Positions 51,506 to 59,588 of a stretch of 64,000 nucleotides of DNA are shown here, in pieces. The notes beneath the pieces are model-generated. The model worked only from the letters and a program-made list of their open reading frames with translations, searched no databases and had not been told where the DNA came from. A program made the position numbers and the translations under genes. The DNA lies in contig CAVPOB010000016.1 of assembly GCA_963706835.1 (NCBI GenBank), positions 1 to 64,000 of the forward strand, given 5' to 3'. Source of the DNA: CAVXYG01 sp963706835. Its GTDB lineage: Bacteria > Actinomycetota > Actinomycetes > S36-B12 > GCA-2699445. Every line of letters begins with the position of its first letter. Position 1 is the first letter of the stretch.

Positions 51506-53236
51506 CTACTCCCTGTCAGTGCCTCGCTGCTCGATCTGCTCGCGGTTCGTCAGCGGCTGCCCGGGCTGATGCAGCACACCACCATCAGCCGTGACCAGCG
51601 CATCCTGCTCGTGCAGCGGCGCTTCCAAGTCGGCATCTTCCCCGATGTGGCGCTCCGCCTCGGTGATCTCCTCGTCCGTGGGGCGGGCGATCGTGTCGGC
51701 GAGGAAGAAGCGCGAGATCGCTGCCTTGGCCTTGCTGCCGCGCGCCTTCGGGTCGCGCACGCCGGCGTCATCCGTGGCAGGCAGTGCCGCCAACGGGTTG
51801 AGGTCCTCCTTGGCGACGATCTTCGCCTTCTCCTCTACCGACAGCTCGCCGTGCACCTCGATGAACTCGCCGTTCGGGAGGCGGAGGACGCGACCTGTCT
51901 CGTACCCATGCAGCAACTTGTCGCGGTCGCGCCGCTGGAGCCCCAGGCAGATGCGCTTGGTGACGATGAACGCGATCGCCGGAAGGATGATGATGGCGAT
52001 GCGGAAGAACCAGATCAGGGAGTTGATGGACAGGTCGAAGGCGAGGGCGATGATGTCGTTGCCGCCAGCCGCCCACAACAGTGTGTAGAAGGTGATCGCC
52101 ATAACGCCCAGCCCGGTGCGAGTGGGGTTGTTGCGCGGACGATCCAGCAGGTGGTGTTCCCGGGTGTCGCCGGTGGCCCAGCGCTCGATCCACGGATAGG
52201 TCCCCAGCAACGTGAACAGCAGGCCGGGAATGATTGCGGCTGGAATCAGCACGTTCAGCGAGAGGGTGTACCCGAAGATCACCGGCTCGATGTTGGGCAT
52301 CACGCGCAGGGCGCCGTCCAGCCAGCCGATGTACCAGTCGGGCTGGGTGCCGGCGCTGACTTGGTCTGGGGTGTAGGGGCCGAAGATCCACACCGGGTTG
52401 ATGGTCACGGTGCCGGCAACCAGCACGATCACGCCGAAGACGAGGAAGAAGAAGCCACCCGCCTTGGCCATGTAGACCGGCATCAAGGGGTACCCCACGA
52501 CGTTGGTGTTGGTGCGCCCGGGACCGGGGAACTGGGTGTGCTTCTGGTACCAGACCATCAGCAGGTGCAGCGTGACCAGGCCCAGGATCAGGCCCGGAAC
52601 CAGCAGGATGTGGATCCCGTACAACCGGCTGATGATGTCCGTGCCGGGGAACTCCCCACCGAACAGCAGGGCCGACCCCCAGGTGCCGACGATCGGGATC
52701 GACAAGATGATGCCTTCAATGATCCGCAGGCCGGTGCCCGACAGCAGGTCGTCGGGCAGGGAGTAGCCGGAGAAGCCGGCGGCCAGCGCCAGGGTCGTCA
52801 GGGCGACGCCCACCACCCAGTTGAGTTCTCGCGGACGGCGGAAGGCGCCGGTGAAGAAGACCCGGAACATGTGGGCCGCCATCGCGGCCACGAAGATCAG
52901 CGCCGACCAGTGGTGGATCTGCCGCATGAGCAGCCCACCGCGGATATCGAAGGAGATGTCCAGCGTGGAGGCGTAGGCCTCCGACATCTTCACGCCCTTC
53001 AGCGGCTCGTAGGAGCCGTCGTAGATGACCTCCACCATGGAGGGCTTGAAGAACAGCGTCAGGTAGATGCCCGACAGCAGCACCACGATGAAGCTGTACA
53101 GGACGATCTCGCCGAGCATGAAGGACCAGTGGTCCGGGAAGACCTTGTTGAGGTTGCGCTTGAGCCACTTGTTGCTGCCGACCCGCTCATCGAGGTAGGT
53201 GGCGGTCGCTCCGCCCGCCTTCACCGCTGCGCTCAT
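51506..53236 (-). CDS. qcrB: Cytochrome bc complex cytochrome b subunit
   Basis: QcrB oxidises menaquinol in the actinobacterial bcc complex. The 576-residue protein has RNLNKVFPDHWSFMLGEIVLYSFIVVLLSG, the haem-ligand helices (LMRQIHHWSALIFVAAMAAHMFRVFFTGAFRRPRELNW; LYGIHILLVPGLILGLVTLHLLMVWYQKHTQFPGPGRTN), and the Qo-site region IVGTWGSALLFGG. The C-terminal domain is long and ends in a charged cytoplasmic tail, as in other actinobacteria. Its start overlaps the qcrA stop. It is the last gene of ctaE-qcrC-qcrA-qcrB and is followed by a strong hairpin. It is the target of bcc inhibitors such as the telacebec type. Confidence 0.95.
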   Translation of the reverse strand: MSAAVKAGGATATYLDERVGSNKWLKRNLNKVFPDHWSFMLGEIVLYSFIVVLLSGIYLTLFFKPSMVEVIYDGSYEPLKGVKMSEAYASTLDISFDIRGGLLMRQIHHWSALIFVAAMAAHMFRVFFTGAFRRPRELNWVVGVALTTLALAAGFSGYSLPDDLLSGTGLRIIEGIILSIPIVGTWGSALLFGGEFPGTDIISRLYGIHILLVPGLILGLVTLHLLMVWYQKHTQFPGPGRTNTNVVGYPLMPVYMAKAGGFFFLVFGVIVLVAGTVTINPVWIFGPYTPDQVSAGTQPDWYIGWLDGALRVMPNIEPVIFGYTLSLNVLIPAAIIPGLLFTLLGTYPWIERWATGDTREHHLLDRPRNNPTRTGLGVMAITFYTLLWAAGGNDIIALAFDLSINSLIWFFRIAIIILPAIAFIVTKRICLGLQRRDRDKLLHGYETGRVLRLPNGEFIEVHGELSVEEKAKIVAKEDLNPLAALPATDDAGVRDPKARGSKAKAAISRFFLADTIARPTDEEITEAERHIGEDADLEAPLHEQDALVTADGGVLHQPGQPLTNREQIEQRGTDRE

Positions 53237-54300
53237 GCGTTCCCTCTCTCGCGTTCCCAGAAACTGGGTCCGACTGGTTCGCCGAAGTCGGACAGTGCGA
53301 TGAGGTACCCCTCATCGTCGACGCCGATCGGCAGCTGCGGCATGCGCCGAGCCGCCGGACCGAACACCACGTTGCCGGAGTCTGCTAGATCAAATGTGGA
53401 CTGGTGGCACGGGCACAGCAAGTGGTGGGTGCGCTGCTCGTACAACGAGATCGGGCAGCCCACATGCGTGCAGATCTTCGAGTAGGCGATGATCCCCTCG
53501 TACGACCAGCCGTCGCCCTGCTCCGAGACGATCTCCTCCGGGCGCATCCGGATCAGGATGATGGCCGCCTTGGCCCGCTGGTTGAGGTTGTGCTCCTCCT
53601 CCTCGACTTCAGGGAGCTCCTCAGGAACGGCGTTCACCAGCCCGCCGACCGGGATGTCGGACGCCTTGACCCGCCGGTAGGTGATGTCGGAGACGATGTG
53701 ATCGCCTTCCCGCCACATCGTCTCGCTCTTCAGCTGGACCGGGCTCGGGCTGCCCTCGGGGGTCGGCCACAGGTCGCGCAGGATGACGACGAAGGGCAGC
53801 GGCAGTAGCGCCATGGCCCCGATGAGGGTGCGGCGGATGATGGGGAAGCGGGCGAACCCCGACTGCTCAACGCCAGCCTCGAAGACAGCCAGCGCCTCGG
53901 CGGTCTCCTCGTCGCTGGACTTCGCCGGGTGACGCTCCTGCACCACCTCGACATCGGTCATGAGTTTCTTGGCCCAGTGGATCGCGCCGATGCCGATGAG
54001 CAGGATTGCGGCGCCCAGCGTCACGCCGAGGACCAGGTGGAGGGCCTTTGGCTCACCGATCACCGGCACTGCGACGGTGGCGTCGCCCGGGATCACGAGG
54101 AAGGCGACGATCGCGGTCACGGTGAGCAGCATCGACAGCGCGAACATGAACGCCACTTGGCGCTCTGCGCGCTTGGCGGCCCGGGGTTCGCGATCGGTGT
54201 GCCGCAGGTGGTGGGGTGCGTCTGCCACGGGGTGGTAGCCGGGCTTGGCGTCCCGCGTGGCGATGGCGGAAGCGTCCCTGCGTTCTGGCGAATCGGTCAT
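53233..54300 (-). CDS. qcrA: Rieske iron-sulfur subunit of the cytochrome bcc complex
   Basis: A 355-residue actinobacterial Rieske protein with three N-terminal membrane helices (VAFMFALSMLLTVTAIVAFLVI; LHLVLGVTLGAAILLIGIGAIHWAKK; LIGAMALLPLPFVVILRDLWP) and a C-terminal 2Fe-2S domain with CTHVGCPISLYEQ and LLCPCHQSTFDL, the two Cys-His ligand pairs. The long form with three helices is typical of actinobacteria. ATG 54300 begins MTDSPERRDAS. It is 40 bp after the qcrC stop and overlaps qcrB. Confidence 0.95.
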   Translation of the reverse strand: MTDSPERRDASAIATRDAKPGYHPVADAPHHLRHTDREPRAAKRAERQVAFMFALSMLLTVTAIVAFLVIPGDATVAVPVIGEPKALHLVLGVTLGAAILLIGIGAIHWAKKLMTDVEVVQERHPAKSSDEETAEALAVFEAGVEQSGFARFPIIRRTLIGAMALLPLPFVVILRDLWPTPEGSPSPVQLKSETMWREGDHIVSDITYRRVKASDIPVGGLVNAVPEELPEVEEEEHNLNQRAKAAIILIRMRPEEIVSEQGDGWSYEGIIAYSKICTHVGCPISLYEQRTHHLLCPCHQSTFDLADSGNVVFGPAARRMPQLPIGVDDEGYLIALSDFGEPVGPSFWERERGNA

Positions 54301-54340
54301 CGTCTCCTCATTTCCAAGCCTTGCTCGAGCTTCGCGCCGA

Positions 54341-55134
54341 TCAGCGGACGCGGGAACCGATCCAGACAGCGGCCACGGTGAAGATCACCATAATGCCGAC
54401 CCAAAGGAACAGGCCCTCGGTCACCGGGCCGAACCGGCCGAGGGAGGCCCCGCCGGGGTTGATGTCCTGCTGCAGGCAGTCGACGTAGGCCAGGATGTCC
54501 TGCTTGTCGTCTTCCGGCAGCGTGGTCGTGGCGAAGATCGGCATGTTCTGCGGCCCGGTGCTCCATCGCCTCCCAGATCTCCTGGGGAGTGGCGACGAGG
54601 ACGGTCGGGGCGTACTTGCCGTCGGTGAGGGCACCGCCGCCGCCGGCCGCCTGATGGCACTGCGAGCAGTTGGCGCGGAAGAGTTCGGCGCCCCGGGCCA
54701 CATCGGCGTTGGAGAAGTCCAGTTGCTCGGCGGTCGGGATCTGCCGGACCCGGCGCGAGCGAGGCGACGTAGGCCGCGAGCGCCGCGATCTGCTCCTCGT
54801 CGTACTGCGGGTCCTTGCGCTGGGCCTGGAAGGTCGGACCGGCCAGCGGCATGCGGCCGGTCGCGACCTGGAAGTGCGTCGCCGGCTGCCCCAGCGCCGA
54901 TGACGCCCGGGCCGTTGTCGCTGCCCTCGCCGTTGATGCCGTGGCAGGAGGAGCAGCCCTCGAGGAACAGGCGCTCGCCCTCCTCGATCTGGGTCGCCGA
55001 CGCGACTGCCTCCTGGGCCTCGGCGCTGGTCGCCGCCATGATGCCGGCGTAGGCGGCGCCGGTGAGGAGCAGCCCCAGCACGAGCAGTGCGGCGCGCGCT
55101 GCCGGGTGCCGTCTGAACGGGCCAATGCGGTCAT
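54341..55134 (-). CDS. qcrC: Di-haem cytochrome c subunit of the bcc complex, frame broken four times
   Basis: QcrC replaces soluble cytochrome c and passes electrons to CtaC. Pieces in order: PFRRHPAARAALLVLGLLLTGAAYAGIM (anchor helix), EEGERLFLEGCSSCHGINGEG (first CxxCH), THFQVATGRMPLAGPTFQAQ, YDEEQIAALAAYVASL, ADVARGAELFRANCSQCHQAAGGGGAL (second CxxCH), NMPIFATTTLPEDDKQDILAYVDCLQQDINPGGASLGRFGPVTEGLF and a C-terminal helix. They lie in different frames; the breaks are near 55118 (one base missing), 54882, 54744 and 54557 (one base extra each). Corrected length is about 264 residues. ATG 55134 is the likely start. Confidence 0.9.
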
Positions 55135-55162
55135 GGTGTCCTCTCGGCGGTGGGGGCGGCGG

Positions 55163-55772
55163 TCACTGGAGGATGTAGATCATCGCGAACAGCGCGATCC
55201 ACACCACGTCGACGAAGTGCCAGTAGTACGAGACCACGATGGCTGAGGTGGCTTGCTCGTGGGTGAAGCGTTTGGCCATGTACGTACGGGCCAGGACGAA
55301 GAGGAACGCGACGAGGCCGCCGGTCACATGCAGCCCGTGGAAGCCGGTGGTGAGGTAGAAGGCCGAGCCGTAGGCGCTGCTGGACAGCGTGAGCCCGTCC
55401 TTGCCGATCAGCGTGGCGTACTCGACGATCTGGCCCGACGACGAAGATCGGCGCCCATCACGAAGGTCACGATGAACCAGCGGCGCAGCTTCGCCACGTC
55501 GCCGCGCTCCGCGGCGAAGACGCCCATCTGGCAGGTCACCGAACTCAGGACCAGGATGGTGGTGTTGGTCGCGGCGAAGGGGATGTTGAGGAACTGCGTC
55601 TCCTCGGCCCATACCTCCGGGTTCACCGAGCGCAGCGTCAGATACATCGCGAACAGAGCCCGGCGAAGAACATCAACTCGCTGGACAGCCACACGATGGT
55701 GCCGACGGCAACCATGTTCGGCCGGTTGGCGGGGGCATGGGCGCGCAGCCCTAGTGCTTGTGCGGTAGCCAC
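55163..55772 (-). CDS. ctaE: Cytochrome c oxidase subunit III, frame broken three times
   Basis: CtaE is the third core subunit of the aa3 oxidase. Pieces in order: ATAQALGLRAHAPANRPNMVAVGTIVWLSSELMFFAGL, FAMYLTLRSVNPEVWAEETQFLNIPFAATNTTILVLSSVTCQMGVFAAERGDVAKLRRWFIVTFVMG, then GQIVEYATLIGKDGLTLSSSAYGSAFYLTTGFHGLHVTGGLVAFLFVLARTYM and SYYWHFVDVVWIALFAMIYIL. Breaks near 55660 (two extra bases), 55449 and 55433 (one extra each). Corrected length is about 200 residues, normal. GTG 55772 is chosen. It heads the ctaE-qcrC-qcrA-qcrB unit, divergent from the receiver gene. Confidence 0.9.
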
Positions 55773-55907
55773 AACGGGATTCTGCCAGGCGCAGCCACTG
55801 CCGCGGACCAGTGCCCCCCAAATTGCTGTGCCCGTGTTGCAGTTCTCACGGCCCGATATGCTGAGAGCGCGATCAGCAACCATCGTCGTCCGGAATCCGG
55901 GAGCGCC

Positions 55908-56339
55908 ATGTCGTCTGCAGCCATCAAGCCACTGCGGGTCCTCCTGTACAGCGACGACAAGACCATGCGCGAGCAGGTCCGCCTGCTGCTCGGTCGGCGG
56001 CCCGCGCCAGAGCTGCCCGCAGTGGAGTACGTGGAATGCGCCACCGAGCCGGTGGTTGTCGCCACCATGGAAGCCGGCGGCATCGACGTGGCCATCTTGG
56101 ACGCCGAGGCGGCGCCGGCCGGCGGGATGGGAATCGCCCGGCAGTTGAAGGCGGAGATTCATCGGTGCCCGCCGATCCTCGTCCTCATCGCCCGTCCTCA
56201 GGACGCGTGGTTGGCGAAGTGGTCGATGGCGGACACCACCGTGCTCGTGCCGCCGGACCCCCTGGCCTTCCCCGAGACGGTCGCCGGCCTGCTGCGCAAT
56301 CGCGTCGCACCGCTGTCGAAGTCGGCGGTCGGCGGGTAG
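55908..56339 (+). CDS. Receiver-like (response regulator) single-domain protein
   Basis: A 143-residue CheY-like protein without an output domain: LRVLLYSDDKTMREQVRLLLG (acidic pocket SDD), GGIDVAILDAEAAPAGGMGIARQLK with a likely phospho-acceptor Asp, PPILVLIARPQDAWLAKWSMADTTVLVPPDPLAFPETVAGLL. The usual conserved Thr and Lys are not clearly kept (LIARPQD, LVPPD), so phosphorylation is uncertain. Genes like this sit between ctaE and trpD in several actinobacteria. ATG 55908 follows GGGAG. It is divergent from ctaE. Confidence 0.75.
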   Translation: MSSAAIKPLRVLLYSDDKTMREQVRLLLGRRPAPELPAVEYVECATEPVVVATMEAGGIDVAILDAEAAPAGGMGIARQLKAEIHRCPPILVLIARPQDAWLAKWSMADTTVLVPPDPLAFPETVAGLLRNRVAPLSKSAVGG

Positions 56340-56375
56340 CCGTGCCCGACGGCCGCTGGGCCGCTGTGGGCTGGC

Positions 56376-56381
56376 TACTCT
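56376..56381 (+). promoter_or_regulatory. -10 box, leaderless type, trpD
   Basis: TACTCT ends six bases before GTG 56388, so trpD is probably made from a leaderless transcript. Confidence 0.45.
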
Positions 56382-56387
56382 GCTGGG

Positions 56388-57449
56388 GTGACCCAGGATT
56401 CCACTGAACGGCTCGCGTGGGCCGACGTCCTCACCGACTTGCTCGCCGGCATCGACCTTGCACCACTCCAAGCCGAGTGGGCCATGGAAGAAGTCATGGG
56501 GGGATCGGCCAGTCCGGGTCAGATCGGTGCTTTCCTGGTCGCGCTGCGCGCGAAGGGCGTCACACCTGCCGAGATCGCAGTCTTCGTCGACGCCATGCTG
56601 CGCCACGCCCATCCGGTGGCCGGCGGTTCGGCAGCGGTCGACACCTGCGGCACCGGCGGCGATGCCTCCGGAACGGTCAACCTGTCGAGCATGGCCGCCA
56701 TCGTGGTGGCCGCGACCGGACAACCCGTCGTCAAGCACGGCAACCGCGCCGCCTCCTCGAAATCCGGGTCGGCCGACGTGCTGGAAGCGCTTGGTGTACC
56801 CCTGACCCTGGCGCCGGACGCGGTCGAGGAGTGCCTGGCCCGCACGGGCATCACGTTCTGCTTCGCGCCGGTGTTCCACCCCGCGATGAAGCACGCTGGC
56901 CCAGTGCGCCGCGAACTCGGCATCCCGACGGTCTTCAACATCCTCGGCCCGCTGGCGAATCCGGCGCGGCCGGCCGCCCAGCTGGTCGGTGTCGCCGATG
57001 CGGCGCTGGGGCCTGTCGTGGCAGAGGCGCTGCGGCTGCGTGGTACGTCGGCATTGGTCGTGCACGGCGACGACGGCCTCGATGAGATCACCACGGCGAC
57101 AACGACGACGGTCTGGGACGCCACCGGCCCCGCCGTGGTGCAGACATCCCTGGACACCGCCGACCTCGGGCTGGCGCGACCTGAGCCGGGCAGCCTGCGC
57201 GGCGGCGATGCAGCCTTCAACGCCGCGGTGGCGCGCGCGGTGTTCGCCGACGAGCCCGGAGTCGCAGCCGTCACCGAAGCGGTGTGTGCGAATGCGGCGG
57301 CCGCCCTCGTCGCGGCCGGAGCGGTCGGTGCCGGCGACCTGCAGCAGCGCTGGGCGGCTGGCTACGCACGGGCCAGAGCCGCAGTTGCCGACGGATCCGC
57401 CGCGCAGACCCTCGGGCGCTGGCACGAGGTGGCGACTTCGCTGGCCTGA
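56388..57449 (+). CDS. trpD: Anthranilate phosphoribosyltransferase
   Basis: TrpD adds phosphoribosyl to anthranilate in tryptophan synthesis. The 353-residue protein has EWAMEEVMGGSASPGQIGAFLVALRAKG, the PRPP motif VDTCGTGGDASGTVNLSSMAAIV, VVKHGNRAASSKSGSADVLEALG, FCFAPVFHPAMKHAGPVRRELGIPTVFNILGPLANP and VVHGDDGLDEITTATTT. Length is normal. No other trp genes are nearby; trpD beside ctaE is the usual actinobacterial place. It is convergent with the DnaQ/GIY-YIG gene, six bases apart. Confidence 0.95.
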   Translation: MTQDSTERLAWADVLTDLLAGIDLAPLQAEWAMEEVMGGSASPGQIGAFLVALRAKGVTPAEIAVFVDAMLRHAHPVAGGSAAVDTCGTGGDASGTVNLSSMAAIVVAATGQPVVKHGNRAASSKSGSADVLEALGVPLTLAPDAVEECLARTGITFCFAPVFHPAMKHAGPVRRELGIPTVFNILGPLANPARPAAQLVGVADAALGPVVAEALRLRGTSALVVHGDDGLDEITTATTTTVWDATGPAVVQTSLDTADLGLARPEPGSLRGGDAAFNAAVARAVFADEPGVAAVTEAVCANAAAALVAAGAVGAGDLQQRWAAGYARARAAVADGSAAQTLGRWHEVATSLA

Positions 57450-57455
57450 TCGCGC

Positions 57456-59264
57456 CTAGAGCACGATCCGGCTGACCAGCGGCAGCCGCGGAGGGGGCGC
57501 CCCGCTCGTTGCCGCGTCCCCCGCCGTAGGACCCGCCCCCGAACTGCGTGCCGTTCGCAGCCGCTGCAACAGCGGGTGGACGCTGCTGACGGGCATCCGC
57601 AGCGCGGTGTCGGCGGCAACGAGTCGTACCCCGGGCACGGTCAGCCAGCGCTGGATGTGCCCCAGCTCGGTCAGACTGGCCGCCGGGGCGTTGCCGGGCG
57701 GTCGAGTCGTTGCCTCCGCGCCGTGGACGAGGCGTTCCACCGCAGCTCGCGGATCGGTGCCGTACTCGGCGACCCCGGCGGCCGCCAAACGTCCGTACCG
57801 CACCACATGGATCTCCCAACCGCGCGACGTTGTGGGCGCGGCAGCAACGAGTTCGGCGCACGAGGCGAGCATGGTGTGGCGGTGCGTGGCGGCCACCGCC
57901 TCGGCCAGCGCCTGCAGCGCGTTGCGCCACTCGCCGGCCCGCTCGTACTCGCCGCGGGCCGCGTTCTGCTCGGCAGCGGTGAGCATCCGGTCCGCGGCGG
58001 GCCCGATAGCCCCCTGCAAGCTCGCCCGGACATCCGCGACGATGTCGGCGTACTGGTGGTGGTCGATCCTTCCCTCGCAGGGGGCATGGCAGTGGCCGAG
58101 ATCTGCTGCCAGGCATGCATGGCCGGTAGGGCGCAGCGGGAGCCGATCAGTGCACGAGCGGATCGGGAACGCGCGCTGGACGGCCTGCACCACCTCGGTC
58201 GCGGTCCGGCGGTTGGCCAGGGGCCCGAGGTAGGCGGCCCCGCCGCGGGCATCGTCGCCGGGTTGTTGCACCACCGACAGCCGTGGGAACGGCTCCACGG
58301 TGAGCTTCACCCAGGCCTGCCGCTCCGGGAATCGGGAACGCCGGTTGTACGGCGGCTTGTGGGCCGCCAGCAGCCGGGTTTCGCGAACCGCGGCTTCCAG
58401 CGCCGTGGCGCAGCGCAGCACCTCGACCCGATCGGTGAGGCCCACCATCTCCGCCATCCGAGGCCGCTGCTCGGCGGCCGTGAAGTAGCTGCGCACGCGG
58501 TCTCGAACGCGGCGCGAGGTGCCGATGTACAGCGGCCGTCCGCTGCGATCGAGGAACTGGTAGACGCCCGGACCATTTGGCAGCCCATCGGCCAATGTGC
58601 GCTTGCGGCGCTGCTCGGAGGAGACCCGCCCCGTGAGCGCGGCCAGTTCGTCCACCGTGGCGATGCCGAGATCGCCCACGCGGCCGATCAGGTAGTGCAG
58701 GACATCAACCGTGGCACGGGCATCGGCCAGCGCGCGGTGGCACGGCTGGGTCTGTGCCCCGGCCAGTCGGGCCAATGTGGCGAGGCGGTGGTTGGGGACC
58801 TCGTCGCGCAGCAGCGTCGCGCGCGCGATTCGAGCGGTGTCCAGGACCTGCGGCGCCGGCCATGTCAGACCATGCCGCTCGCATGCGCCGCGCAGGAAGC
58901 CGGTGTCGTAGGGGGCGTTGTGGGCAACGAGGACCGACCCGGCGCAGAACTCCAGGAACGTTGCCACCGCACCCGCGACAGCGGGCGCACCGGCCACGGT
59001 CCGGTCGGTGATCCCGGTGAGTGCGGCGATGCGGGCGGGGATCGGCGCCCCCGGATCCACCAGTGTCTGGAACTCGGCCAGCACCTCGCCGCCCCGCACC
59101 TTCACCGCCCCGATCTCGGTGATCTCCCCAGAACTGGGACTGGCGCCGGTGGTTTCGAGGTCGACGACGACCATCGTCGCGGCCGCCAACGGCGTGCCGA
59201 TGTCGTCCAGGGACTGCTGCCACGAGGCCGGTGGACCGGCCCGGGAATCGGCTGTTGCGGTCAC
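57456..59264 (-). CDS. DEDDh exonuclease fused to GIY-YIG (UvrC/Cho-like) endonuclease
   Basis: A 602-residue fusion. The N-terminal DnaQ-type 3'-5' exonuclease has D35/E37 in MVVVDLETTG, HNAPYD (D120) and HRALADARAT (H176, D181). From about residue 230 there is a GIY-YIG nuclease: GPGVYQFLDRSGRPLYIGTS, RVRDRVRSYF, AAVRETRLLAAHKPPYNRR, followed by a UvrC-like region with Cys-rich HACLAADLGHCHAPCEG and a UVR-like YERAGEWRNALQALAEA. Such fusions are known in actinobacteria; they probably act in DNA repair, but the biochemistry is not settled. GTG 59264 follows TACGGT by six bases (leaderless), which sets the start. Confidence 0.88.
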   Translation of the reverse strand: MTATADSRAGPPASWQQSLDDIGTPLAAATMVVVDLETTGASPSSGEITEIGAVKVRGGEVLAEFQTLVDPGAPIPARIAALTGITDRTVAGAPAVAGAVATFLEFCAGSVLVAHNAPYDTGFLRGACERHGLTWPAPQVLDTARIARATLLRDEVPNHRLATLARLAGAQTQPCHRALADARATVDVLHYLIGRVGDLGIATVDELAALTGRVSSEQRRKRTLADGLPNGPGVYQFLDRSGRPLYIGTSRRVRDRVRSYFTAAEQRPRMAEMVGLTDRVEVLRCATALEAAVRETRLLAAHKPPYNRRSRFPERQAWVKLTVEPFPRLSVVQQPGDDARGGAAYLGPLANRRTATEVVQAVQRAFPIRSCTDRLPLRPTGHACLAADLGHCHAPCEGRIDHHQYADIVADVRASLQGAIGPAADRMLTAAEQNAARGEYERAGEWRNALQALAEAVAATHRHTMLASCAELVAAAPTTSRGWEIHVVRYGRLAAAGVAEYGTDPRAAVERLVHGAEATTRPPGNAPAASLTELGHIQRWLTVPGVRLVAADTALRMPVSSVHPLLQRLRTARSSGAGPTAGDAATSGAPPPRLPLVSRIVL

Positions 59265-59324
59265 AGGCAGACCGTAGGCTAGGGCCGCGACACGGACGCT
59301 GCGACGCACCGAGGAGGAGATCCG

Positions 59325-59588
59325 ATGGCTCTGAGCCTGCCGACGGCGGAGACCAGGTGGCGCTGCAGCCATTGCGGCAACTTGACCCGCTTCGATGTGG
59401 AGCGGCGGCGCCACACCGAGGAGTTCTGGCACATGGACCTGTCCGGCCAACCCGAGGTGGAACAGGTGACCGTCCTCGATGAGGAGATCCTGCGCGTGCG
59501 GTGCCGGTGGTGCGGCGCCGACGACGGGGTGAGGCAAGTGCCACGCCCGGAGCAGGAGTCCGATCAGGGTCCCGGCGGAACGCCATGA
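59325..59588 (+). CDS. Small zinc-ribbon protein
   Basis: An 87-residue protein with two CxxC knuckles, WRCSHCGNLTRFDVERRR and RVRCRWCGADDG, about 40 residues apart, suited to bind one zinc. Between them lies EEFWHMDLSGQPEVEQVTVLDEEIL. Small proteins with this pattern precede NYN-domain genes in actinobacteria. ATG 59325 follows GAGGAGGAG. Its stop overlaps the NYN gene start by four bases, suggesting a common function, perhaps in RNA binding. That role is inferred. Confidence 0.8.
   Translation: MALSLPTAETRWRCSHCGNLTRFDVERRRHTEEFWHMDLSGQPEVEQVTVLDEEILRVRCRWCGADDGVRQVPRPEQESDQGPGGTP

Noticed and set aside
46251..55772. True loss of the bcc-aa3 respiratory chain
   Set aside because: The breaks are single-base events, motifs on both sides are perfect, and unrelated essential genes such as gltX show the same kind of break, so error is the simpler reading.
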